Source: Patescibacteria group bacterium
Lineage (GTDB): Bacteria > Patescibacteriota > Minisyncoccia > Phycocordibacterales > UBA5272
Direction of reading: 5' to 3'
NCBI GenBank assembly: GCA_030916895.1
Contig: JAUPVR010000004.1
Coordinates: forward strand, 1 to 45,065
Length of the DNA stretch: 45,065 nucleotides
The notes beneath the pieces were generated by a model, which was not told the origin of the DNA, did not search any database, and was given only the letters and a program-made list of their open reading frames with translations. Below are positions 9,816 through 18,080 of the stretch, piece by piece (positions within the stretch are counted from its first letter, which is position 1; each line of letters starts with the position of its first letter). Position numbers and translations under genes: made by a program.

Positions 9816-9859
9816 ATTAGTTAAGTATACACGGGGAGCGTAAAATTTGTAGGGAAGAT

Positions 9860-10333
9860 TTATACAAAAATAATTTGTACACCATCTGTTTGTGCGCGTT
9901 CATAGAACTGTCCAACAGTGAGAATGCCATCCAAATCGTCTCGCATATCTTCTTTCTTTAGTTTAAACATATCCATTGCAAGCTTGCATCCGTAGAGTTT
10001 ACCGCCAGCGGCTTTAATCATATCCAAAAACTCAGGAACTGGAGGGATATCGAGCTCCTCCATACCCTTCATCATCATCGATGTTGCGAGTGCTTCCATA
10101 CCAGGAACAGCTCCAACGATGGTTGGAATGTGCATGGCTGGGTTACCGACAGTTGCAACATGTAAATGTTTTGCCTTTTCTTTGTGGATGGCCTCAAGCC
10201 CGAAGAAGGTGAAGAACATTTCTGCTTCCATTCCTTCGGAAAGGGCTCCGTTTGCAAGAACAAGGGAGGCGTAGACACTCTCAATTGTTGCTTTTGAGTT
10301 AATAACGAGAACGCGTTTTAGTTTTTTATCCAT
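9860..10333 (-). CDS. DsrE/DsrF/DrsH-like (DsrE2-type) sulfur-relay protein
   Basis: EMFFTFFGLEAI...AAGGKLYGCKLAMDMFKLKKEDM pattern, conserved Cys. Confidence 0.8.
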   Translation of the reverse strand: MDKKLKRVLVINSKATIESVYASLVLANGALSEGMEAEMFFTFFGLEAIHKEKAKHLHVATVGNPAMHIPTIVGAVPGMEALATSMMMKGMEELDIPPVPEFLDMIKAAGGKLYGCKLAMDMFKLKKEDMRDDLDGILTVGQFYERAQTDGVQIIFV

Positions 10334-10351
10334 AATAATTAAAATTATTTT

Positions 10352-10663
10352 TTATAAACAGCTCATTGGCTTCATAATGCCTGCGATTTTTGAGGCATTT
10401 TTAAGGGGTCCCCCTGGAAATAGCGCATAAAATTCCTTAATGTCGACAAGTCCTGAAGATCCAACTTGGCGAATGGAGAGATGTGTTCCACCTGCATCCT
10501 GGTCGCGTAACCATTTGATGACTGCCCAATGTTTTTCTGTTAAGTCGTTAATACCCAGTTCTTTTGCAATTTCTTTGGCAATGTCTTCATTCCAATCACC
10601 CTTGTTGGTGAGGTATCCTTCCTCATTTACATCTACTTCTTTATTGGCAATAGTTTTTAGCAT
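10352..10663 (-). CDS. DsrC/TusE/RspA-family protein
   Basis: DVNEEGYLTNKGDWNEDIAKEIA...LTEKHWAVIKWLRD...LFPGGPLKNASKIAGIMKPMSCL; penultimate Cys present. Confidence 0.88.
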   Translation of the reverse strand: MLKTIANKEVDVNEEGYLTNKGDWNEDIAKEIAKELGINDLTEKHWAVIKWLRDQDAGGTHLSIRQVGSSGLVDIKEFYALFPGGPLKNASKIAGIMKPMSCL

Positions 10664-10668
10664 AATTT

Positions 10669-11925
10669 TTATTTCTTAATTTTCTTTCCGGCTAAAGGCA
10701 CACCTGGGCCGACAAAAGGAATCGATAATCCGCGCATCAGCACATTCCAGTATATATAGCGGAAGGCTAATTTGCCTAGGTGGTTTATCACCGTTGGTTT
10801 GAGTAAAGAGAATGGTCCAATAAAGGGGAGGGGAAATGTTCCTTCAACTGGTTCAATGTCGTAACCAAAATCAACTAAGAGAGCTTTCCCATCTCCTGAT
10901 TCTACGTAACAGTTTGCATGACCATCAAATTTCGCCGAAAGAGGTTTACCCTCAAGAAAACTCAAGATATTTTCTTCTAAGATTTCTGCTTCAAAATGAG
11001 CAACAGAGCCTGCTTTTGATGCTGGAATATTTGTTGCGTCACCAATAACAAAGATATTTTCATGACCGGTTGCTTGGAGGGTGTTTTTATCAGTCGGGAT
11101 GAAATTAAGTTCATCACCAAGACCTGAACGCGCAATGAGTGCGTCACCCATATTCGGTGGGATAGTCACAAGAAGGTCAAAAGGAACAGTTTTTTCATCG
11201 TAAGAACGAATAATATTTTCCTTTGCATCAACCTCTGAGATGGAGAAATCGGGTACAAGTTTAATATTTCTTTCTGAGAGCATGCCCCCCAAAACGCGCG
11301 ATGCTTCTGGTTTTGTAAAGGCACCTGAAAGTGGTGTAACATAAGTTATTTCCACCTTATCACGCATATTTTTTTTCTTGAAAAAGTCATCTGCAAGGAA
11401 AGAAAACTCAAGCGGAGCCACAGGGCACTTAATGGGCATCTCTGAGATGTGGATGACAAGTTTTCCACCGGGCCAGTCCTTGAGTGTGTTGTAGAGAGCA
11501 TTTGCGCCCTCAAACGTATAGAATTCATGCATATTTTTTCGCCACCTGTCGCCTATAAGGTTTGGAATTTGCTCAGGAGCAACTTGTGCTCCTGTTGCGA
11601 TGATGAGGATATCGTATGGCAGAACTTCACCAATATGAAGCACTATCTCTTTTTTTGTTGTATCGATTTTTTCGATACTATTTTGTATATAGGTAACACC
11701 ACGTGGGATAAAGTCACTCCTTCTTTTAACAACATCTTCTCTTCCATAGACACCAAAAGGAATAAAGAGAAAACCTGGTTGGTAGTAATGTTCACTTGCT
11801 TGATCAACAAGGGTGATGTCAAGGCCGTACTTTGTTCTGTGGTTTGCTAGTTTATTTGCAATCATGGTGCCGGCAGTACCCGCACCTAAAATGAGAATTT
11901 TCTTACGTGAAGAGATTTGTTCCAT
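10669..11925 (-). CDS. Sulfide:quinone oxidoreductase-like FAD-dependent oxidoreductase
   Basis: ILGAGTAGTMIANKL, DITLVDQ..EHYYQPGFLFIPFG, MPIKCPVAPLEF, IFVIGDATNIPASKAGSVAHFEAE, FDGHANCYVESGDGKALLVDFGYD. Confidence 0.88.
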   Translation of the reverse strand: MEQISSRKKILILGAGTAGTMIANKLANHRTKYGLDITLVDQASEHYYQPGFLFIPFGVYGREDVVKRRSDFIPRGVTYIQNSIEKIDTTKKEIVLHIGEVLPYDILIIATGAQVAPEQIPNLIGDRWRKNMHEFYTFEGANALYNTLKDWPGGKLVIHISEMPIKCPVAPLEFSFLADDFFKKKNMRDKVEITYVTPLSGAFTKPEASRVLGGMLSERNIKLVPDFSISEVDAKENIIRSYDEKTVPFDLLVTIPPNMGDALIARSGLGDELNFIPTDKNTLQATGHENIFVIGDATNIPASKAGSVAHFEAEILEENILSFLEGKPLSAKFDGHANCYVESGDGKALLVDFGYDIEPVEGTFPLPFIGPFSLLKPTVINHLGKLAFRYIYWNVLMRGLSIPFVGPGVPLAGKKIKK

Positions 11926-11984
11926 GTAGTTTATGTTTTGGTTACTAATTTAGTTAGTTTATCACGCAATTTTTTCATGCACAG

Positions 11985-12013
11985 TTGACAGAAAGATTTC
12001 CAGGGTGTAACAT
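11985..12013 (+). promoter_or_regulatory. Promoter TTGACA-N17-TAACAT for the ArsR-Grx-rhodanese operon
   Basis: TTGACA 11985-11990, TAACAT 12008-12013. Confidence 0.8.
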
Positions 12014-12031
12014 TCAAATATGCATTTGAAT
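12012..12031. promoter_or_regulatory. Putative ArsR operator, inverted repeat ATTCAAAT-ATGC-ATTTGAAT
   Basis: Perfect 8-bp arms overlapping the -10 box, predicted TSS and first ATG of the ArsR gene. Confidence 0.7.
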
Positions 12032-12298
12032 GAAATAGCAACAACCATGAAGACAGTCGGGGAAGAGAGTAGGCTTAAGATACTCTGTACCCTCTTTGAA
12101 CACAAAAAAATATGTGTCTCCGATATTGCCTCTTCCCTTGGTATGAGTGTGGCAATTGTTTCTCACCACTTACAGGTATTGGAGAAAAAAGGTGTGCTTA
12201 CACATACAAGGAAGGGGAAGACCGTTTGCTATGACCTCTCAAATGAGCCAATTGTTAAAGATCTTAAGAAATTTATCTGTAAATATAAACAACCATAA
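12020..12298 (+). CDS. ArsR-family winged-helix transcriptional regulator
   Basis: SRLKILCTLFEHKKICVSDIASSLGMSVAIVSHHLQVLEKKGVLTHTRKGKTVCYDL. Confidence 0.9.
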   Translation: MHLNEIATTMKTVGEESRLKILCTLFEHKKICVSDIASSLGMSVAIVSHHLQVLEKKGVLTHTRKGKTVCYDLSNEPIVKDLKKFICKYKQP

Positions 12299-12303
12299 AT
12301 ACT

Positions 12304-12555
12304 ATGAACACAATGAATAATTCAGTTACTGTTTACTCAACACCAACATGCCATTACTGCACCATGGCAAAAAATTTCTTCAAAACTCACAATGTTCCCT
12401 TTAAGGATGTTGATGTGAGTAAGAGTCGTGAGTCGGCAATGGAAATGATGATGAAGTCTGGTCAAATGGGAGTGCCTGTTGTCGATATTAATAGCAAGAT
12501 TATCGTTGGATTTGACCCGAACGCTTTTACTGACCTCCTTGGTCTTAAGAAATAG
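12304..12555 (+). CDS. Glutaredoxin/NrdH-like protein
   Basis: VTVYSTPTCHYCTMAKNFF (CHYC) and GVPVVDI. Confidence 0.9.
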   Translation: MNTMNNSVTVYSTPTCHYCTMAKNFFKTHNVPFKDVDVSKSRESAMEMMMKSGQMGVPVVDINSKIIVGFDPNAFTDLLGLKK

Positions 12556-12569
12556 TAAACACCAAAAAC

Positions 12570-12986
12570 ATGAAAAAGAATTTTATATACGTTATTGGAC
12601 TTACAATACTTGTTGGTGGTTTTCTGTATGTTTCTTCCCTCGAAAAGGAAGTGACATCGACTTCTGAAAAAGTAATTAAGCATGTGACGTTTGATGAAGG
12701 TGTGCAGGTTATTGCAGGGAACCCATCAATGGTGATTCTTGATGTGAGGACACCGGAAGAATATGCTCAAGGACACTTGGCGGGGGCGATTAATGTAAAC
12801 GTAGAAAGCGGTACGTTTGATGAAGAGATTTCAAAGCTTGATAAAAATACTTCTTATTTTGTATATTGTCGTAGCGGAAGGAGAAGTGCTGTAGCAGTAA
12901 GTCGTATGAAGGATTTAAGTTTTTCTTCAACGTATAATCTCCTTGGAGGAATTCAAAGTATAAATCCAACAAGTCTAGTGCGCTAG
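12570..12986 (+). CDS. Membrane-anchored rhodanese-like domain protein
   Basis: N-terminal TM helix; ILDVRTPEEYAQGHLAGAINV and active-site loop CRSGRRS. Confidence 0.9.
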   Translation: MKKNFIYVIGLTILVGGFLYVSSLEKEVTSTSEKVIKHVTFDEGVQVIAGNPSMVILDVRTPEEYAQGHLAGAINVNVESGTFDEEISKLDKNTSYFVYCRSGRRSAVAVSRMKDLSFSSTYNLLGGIQSINPTSLVR

Positions 12987-13105
12987 ATAAAAAGGAAGCT
13001 TAGTTTTTTGTTTTGTATAAGTTCGCCACAGATTTAAGAAGGGCCCCTTTTTAGTTATTAACTAGTAAAAGGCTTCTGTCTCCTGTATCCTAGAAAAATA
13101 TCAAT

Positions 13106-13678
13106 ATGTATCTTCGCCTCATTGTAAACACACTTTGTGAGTTTGTTCCAATTGTCACATTTGTTTTGGTGAGCGAATACATCGGGTTTATTCAGGCGGT
13201 TTTCGCTCTTGTGGTTGCAACAGTAGTTGCTACGGCAGTTTCTTGGTATACCGAAAAACACATCCCTCGATTTGGTATTACCGCCGCAGTGTCTATTCTT
13301 ATTTTTGGTGCTCTTACACTTATTTTTAATAACCCATTCTTTATTATTATTAAAGATACGATTTACTATGCCGGTTTTGGTATTGCCCTCCTTCTTGGGT
13401 TTTATTTAAAACGGTCTGTCTTTAAATTCTTTTTTAATGATTTCTTTGCTATGACTGAGAAGGGGTGGAGAATACTTGAAACAAGGTGGGCGATCTTTTT
13501 TATTCTTCTTGCAGTTGCTAATGAATTTTCAAGGCAAATATTTCCTCCAGAAGCTTGGGTAGAATACAAGCTTGGGATTGTTATTATCACGTGGGTTTTC
13601 GGCTTTTATCAATTGACCCTTTCAAAGAGAGAAAGATTACCGGGAGCAAGTGAGCTTGGACTACGTATTAAAGAGTGA
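13106..13678 (+). CDS. YciB/IspZ-like inner membrane septation protein
   Basis: Multi-TM protein with LTxAVSWYTEKHIPRFG.. and ..GWRILETRWAIFFILLAVANE.. pattern. Confidence 0.8.
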   Translation: MYLRLIVNTLCEFVPIVTFVLVSEYIGFIQAVFALVVATVVATAVSWYTEKHIPRFGITAAVSILIFGALTLIFNNPFFIIIKDTIYYAGFGIALLLGFYLKRSVFKFFFNDFFAMTEKGWRILETRWAIFFILLAVANEFSRQIFPPEAWVEYKLGIVIITWVFGFYQLTLSKRERLPGASELGLRIKE

Positions 13679-13735
13679 TTTTTGCGCTATACTAGGTAGT
13701 ACGTAAAGAAGATTAAAGGTCTTATAATAAAAACA

Positions 13736-13927
13736 ATGATATATTTTATTTCTCGTATTTTAATTGTTATTGGTGGTTTGAACTGGGGTGCTATTGGTTT
13801 TGGAATTGTTTTTGGAAATAAAGATTGGAACATTGCTCATATTGTTTTAGGGAATCTTCCGATGATTGAATCTGTTTTTTATATTTTGATCGGCCTTGCG
13901 GCTCTTCGTGTCCTTTTGCCTAGGTAG
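13736..13927 (+). CDS. DUF378-like small membrane protein
   Basis: IGGLNWGAIGFG...LPMIESVFYILIGLAAL. Confidence 0.8.
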   Translation: MIYFISRILIVIGGLNWGAIGFGIVFGNKDWNIAHIVLGNLPMIESVFYILIGLAALRVLLPR

Positions 13928-14062
13928 ATTTACCCACAATAATTATTTTAGAGTATTAAGTGTCAGCAACACTCCAATCACAAGCCATCGTTGGGTTTGT
14001 TTGACTTATTATTATTTTTGGGTAAGGATGAGTAGCAGAGTAACAACTGTAAAAAGGGGAAA

Positions 14063-14524
14063 ATGATGCCTCGCATTGCACGGAACCTCCTCATGGTTTT
14101 TTGGATAGCGGTCATTCCATTTTCTGCACAAGCGTTGGAGGCAAAGCAATACCTTAATTTTAAAATCGTTATCCCGACAGTTCTTTTTCTTCAATCCGCA
14201 ACAGTCACTCAGGGTGTTGTCGTTAGTAACGAAGACGTGTCGCGTGGGTATGTGGATGTCCCCACCCAGTATGTCATTGTTTCTAATAGTAAAAAGGGAT
14301 TTATTTTTGAAGTAACACTTGGAGGCGCGCAATCCTTCACCGCCTTTCAGGTTATAAATCATAACACTGAAGCATCGACGAGGTTCTCTCTTTCGCTCAA
14401 TGCTATCAATACTTCAAACAAACAAATCTCTTTTACCCTGGTGTATCGCTTCTGGTTTAACCAGCCGGAAATACATCCCGGAATGTATCAGTGGCCAGTT
14501 GTGGTCACATTGATACAAAATTAA
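14063..14524 (+). CDS. Hypothetical secreted protein
   Basis: Signal peptide-like N-terminus ending SAQALEA; SD AAGGGGAAA. Confidence 0.6.
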   Translation: MMPRIARNLLMVFWIAVIPFSAQALEAKQYLNFKIVIPTVLFLQSATVTQGVVVSNEDVSRGYVDVPTQYVIVSNSKKGFIFEVTLGGAQSFTAFQVINHNTEASTRFSLSLNAINTSNKQISFTLVYRFWFNQPEIHPGMYQWPVVVTLIQN

Positions 14525-14525
14525 G

Positions 14526-14556
14526 AAACGCCTGTATGAATGGGCGTTTTTTTGTT
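14526..14556 (+). terminator. Rho-independent terminator
   Basis: AAACGCC-loop-GGCGTTT + T-run. Confidence 0.7.
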
Positions 14557-14565
14557 TTCTGTGTC

Positions 14566-14820
14566 TTATGGTTTGATTTTAAAAAATCTTCGTATTATTT
14601 TTGCGAGCCGGTGATACCAATGTTCTACGCGATGATTTTTCTTGACCGCATTTTCTAAAGCGCTTTGTACATATTTACTTTCAAAGGAGAGTAAGATGAG
14701 ACCAATTGTGATTGGTATGATGCCATTTAAAATAGGAAGCACTAAACCAAGAACCCCAACGAAGAGAAGAACGACGGCAAGCGTAATGCGAAAAATTTTT
14801 CTAACATGATTAACGTTCAT
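14566..14820 (-). CDS. PGPGW-like small transmembrane protein
   Basis: FRITLAVVLLFVGVLGLVLPILNGIIPITIGLILLSFES; ATG at 14820 behind a TATACT box. Confidence 0.5.
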   Translation of the reverse strand: MNVNHVRKIFRITLAVVLLFVGVLGLVLPILNGIIPITIGLILLSFESKYVQSALENAVKKNHRVEHWYHRLAKIIRRFFKIKP

Positions 14821-15013
14821 AGTGGGGCTTAGTATAGCAAAGAGATTCATTTTTGAAATAAATAAAAAAACAATTGGTTTATCCACAGACTCTTTTTATG
14901 TATGCGTTGTACACTATGGGCATAGAAGCTTGGTTGACGGCACGCTTTCCCCTTTGTTTATCATGAGTACATTCTTTCATCTTCCACCTCATATAATTTT
15001 TTAATGTAGCACC

Positions 15014-16129
15014 ATGTTTTATTCTCTCGCCTTTCTCCTCCTCGTTGTATTTGCGACAATTTCGTATGAGAAATATTTGCGTACGGAAGGTAAGGGGGGT
15101 GTTGGCAAAAAAAGGTTTCCAAGAATAAAGAGGGTCGAGCATCCACTTCATCGCGCTCATCGTAATCCTCTTATTTCACCGACACCGTATAGTCATTGGC
15201 AGTCGGAATGTGCTTTCAATCCAGCGGTTGTTCAAGATGAAGAGGGGAAGGTTCACCTCATTTATCGAGCTATTGGCTCTGATGGCGTTTCTCGTTTCGG
15301 CTATGCAGCAAGCAAGGACGGTTTTAACTTCGATGAACGATGTCCATATCCAGTTTTTGAGGCGGCAGCCCTTAATAATCCAAATCGCGGTATGCGTCGT
15401 TACGACCCAAAGCTCTATCCCTCCGGTGGAAGCTGGGGAGGATTTGAAGACCCTCGAACCGTTCTTATCAATGGTCGTGTGTACATGACCTTCATTGCTT
15501 TTGGTGGTTGGCAATCAATTCGTATCGGTCTTACTTCGATCGCGCTTTCTGATTTGAAACAAAAAAAGTGGAACTGGAAGGAACCTTTCTTTATTTCTCC
15601 AGAAGGTGAACGCCACAAAAACTGGGTACTCTTTCCAGAAAAAATTAATGGTAAGTATGCCATTTTTCACGGTATTGCCCCAAAGATTTATGTCGATTAT
15701 GTAGATTCTCTTACGGAACCGTTTACAATTCAAAGTCCTCGACCAGAAGGACCTCAGCCGGGACGTAAAGATTTTTGGGACAATCGTATGCGCGGTATTG
15801 GTCCTCCGCCAATTAAAACTGGTTTGGGGTGGCTGGTGCTCTACCATGCAATTGATAAGATAGAGCCACATAAGTACAAACTTGGTGCTATGGTTCTTGA
15901 TCTTCATGATCCAACGAAGGTTCTCTATCGTTCACCCGAGCCAATCCTTTCTCCTGATATGGATTATGAAAACGATGGTAAGCCAGGCATTGTGTACGCG
16001 TCAGGCGCTGTTGTGCGCAACAACATCCTATATGTCTATTACGGTGGTGGTGATAAACATGTCTGCATTGCACAAACCCCACTTAATGAACTCCTTGACT
16101 ACCTCGTGCGCCATGGGCAAGAAGTGTAG
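15014..16129 (+). CDS. GH130-family glycosidase/phosphorylase with N-terminal membrane anchor
   Basis: N-terminal TM segment; HLIYRAIGSDGVSRFGYAASKDG, GGFEDPRTVLINGRVYMTFIAF. Confidence 0.85.
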   Translation: MFYSLAFLLLVVFATISYEKYLRTEGKGGVGKKRFPRIKRVEHPLHRAHRNPLISPTPYSHWQSECAFNPAVVQDEEGKVHLIYRAIGSDGVSRFGYAASKDGFNFDERCPYPVFEAAALNNPNRGMRRYDPKLYPSGGSWGGFEDPRTVLINGRVYMTFIAFGGWQSIRIGLTSIALSDLKQKKWNWKEPFFISPEGERHKNWVLFPEKINGKYAIFHGIAPKIYVDYVDSLTEPFTIQSPRPEGPQPGRKDFWDNRMRGIGPPPIKTGLGWLVLYHAIDKIEPHKYKLGAMVLDLHDPTKVLYRSPEPILSPDMDYENDGKPGIVYASGAVVRNNILYVYYGGGDKHVCIAQTPLNELLDYLVRHGQEV

Positions 16130-16157
16130 TAAATAATTTTTTTGATAACCAATCAGT

Positions 16158-18059
16158 ATGTTTAATGTAAAAAGAATAGAAGAAAATCCAATCTTATCAC
16201 CAAAAGAAGATCATCCATGGGAGGCGCTTGCAACCTTTAATGGGTGTCCTGTTCTTGAAGATGACGGAACGGTGCACATGGTGTATCGTGCCATGTCACA
16301 CCCAGATTTAATGGATGAAAAGCATTTAAGTATTTCTGTTGTTGGTCGTGCTGTTAGTAAAGATGGTATCCACTTTAGTTCACGCCACCCCTTTATTGTT
16401 CCCGAACATGACTTTGAGCGTTTTGGTTGCGAAGATCCGCGAATTACAAAATTAGATGGAAAATACTACACCTTTTACACTGGTATTTCAGAGTATCCTT
16501 TTGTGCCGGAGGGCATTAGAGTCGCGCTTGCAATAAGTAGGAACTTACAGACAGTCGATGAGAAACATCTCATTACACCATTTAACGCAAAAGCGATGGC
16601 TTTGTTTCCTGAAAAAGTTAATGGTAAATTTGTTGCGCTCCTTACACCAAACACTGATTTACCACCTTCAGAGATTGCGATTGCTTATTTTGATAAAGAA
16701 GAGGATATGTGGAATGAAAGTTATTGGAATGAGTGGTATAAACATCTGAAACAACACATTATTCCACTTCGCAGGAGGGAAGATGATCAAGTTGAGCTTG
16801 GTGCACAACCACTTAAAACAAAAGATGGATGGCTTGTTATTTATTCACATATCTTACACTATACAGATCAATCAAGGCGAACGTTTGGTATTGAGGCAGT
16901 TCTTCTTGACTTAGAAAATCCTCAAAAAATCATTGGTCGCACAGCGCGCTCTTTCTTAACACCAGAGGCTTACTACGAAACAACGGGAATGATTCCACGT
17001 ATTGTGTTTCCATCAGGTGCGGTTATCAAAGGGGACTTTGTTGAGCTCTACTATGGAGGGGCTGATACACATTGTGCGAAAGCAAAGATTCATCTACCAC
17101 ACCTTTTAGCTGTTCTTAAAGGTGAAATAAAACTTTTTGAACGAGCAAAAGAAAATCCAATACTTGCCCCTCGTGAAGGGAAAGACTGGGAAGCCCTTGG
17201 TGTTTTTAATCCGGCAGCTGTTGATATTGATGATACGGTACATATTTACTACCGCGCAGCAACAAAGACAAATGTTTCAACAATTGGTCACGCAACAGCA
17301 AAGGACGGTATTCATATTGATTTTCGAACAGAGGAGCCAATTTATAAGGCACGAACAGAAGAAGAAGGAATTGGTAGAACAGAGTATGCTGGGTGTGAAG
17401 ATCCACGCATTGTTCGTATTGAAGATATGCTCTATATGACCTATACCGGATATAACGGAAAACAGCCTCGTGTCGCACTAAGTACTATTTCGGTTAATGA
17501 TTTTAAAGAAAATAAGTATGAAAACTGGTCGTTACCAATTGCAATTTCTCCTATGGGGGTTGATGATAAGGATGCATGCCTTGTTCCAAAGAAATTTAAA
17601 AATGGGTACCTAATTTTCCATAGAGTTGCTCATCATCTGTGTGCTGACTATATAGAAACGCTTGATTTCACTAAGGAGCGACTCGATCAATGTATTGATG
17701 TTTTTGGTCCACGGCCTGGCATGTGGGATGGTCTTAAGGTTGGTATTGCTGGACCTCCTCTTGAAACTGAGAAGGGATGGATTCTCTTTTATCATGGTAT
17801 TTCTGAACTTGGCGAATACAGAATGGGGGCCGTTCTTTTAGATAAGGATGATCCAACCATTGTCATTGGTCGTACCGCATCACCACTTTTTGAACCCGAA
17901 GAGGAGTATGAAAAAGCAGGCATTGTTCCAAACGTTGTTTTCCCATGTGGAAACCTTGTTCGTGGGGACAAAGTTTATATTTATTACGGAGGGGCTGACT
18001 ATGTTGTTGGTGTTGCGACCGCGTCACTTCATAAATTGCTTGATATTCTGACACACTAA
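16158..18059 (+). CDS. Two-domain (tandem) GH130-family protein
   Basis: Two copies of the domain: ENPILSPKEDHPWEALATFNG...GCEDPRITKLDGKYYTFYTG and ENPILAPREGKDWEALGVFNP...GCEDPRIVRIEDMLYMTYTG. Confidence 0.9.
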   Translation: MFNVKRIEENPILSPKEDHPWEALATFNGCPVLEDDGTVHMVYRAMSHPDLMDEKHLSISVVGRAVSKDGIHFSSRHPFIVPEHDFERFGCEDPRITKLDGKYYTFYTGISEYPFVPEGIRVALAISRNLQTVDEKHLITPFNAKAMALFPEKVNGKFVALLTPNTDLPPSEIAIAYFDKEEDMWNESYWNEWYKHLKQHIIPLRRREDDQVELGAQPLKTKDGWLVIYSHILHYTDQSRRTFGIEAVLLDLENPQKIIGRTARSFLTPEAYYETTGMIPRIVFPSGAVIKGDFVELYYGGADTHCAKAKIHLPHLLAVLKGEIKLFERAKENPILAPREGKDWEALGVFNPAAVDIDDTVHIYYRAATKTNVSTIGHATAKDGIHIDFRTEEPIYKARTEEEGIGRTEYAGCEDPRIVRIEDMLYMTYTGYNGKQPRVALSTISVNDFKENKYENWSLPIAISPMGVDDKDACLVPKKFKNGYLIFHRVAHHLCADYIETLDFTKERLDQCIDVFGPRPGMWDGLKVGIAGPPLETEKGWILFYHGISELGEYRMGAVLLDKDDPTIVIGRTASPLFEPEEEYEKAGIVPNVVFPCGNLVRGDKVYIYYGGADYVVGVATASLHKLLDILTH

Positions 18060-18080
18060 TCTACTGTATACTGAATAAAT

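Noticed and set aside
11449-11850. 133-aa plus-strand ORF antisense to SQR
   Set aside because: Shadow of the well-supported SQR coding frame; no start signals
13020-13105. GGGCCC-centred intergenic segment as a structured RNA
   Set aside because: No convincing stem-loop or conserved motif beyond the short palindrome
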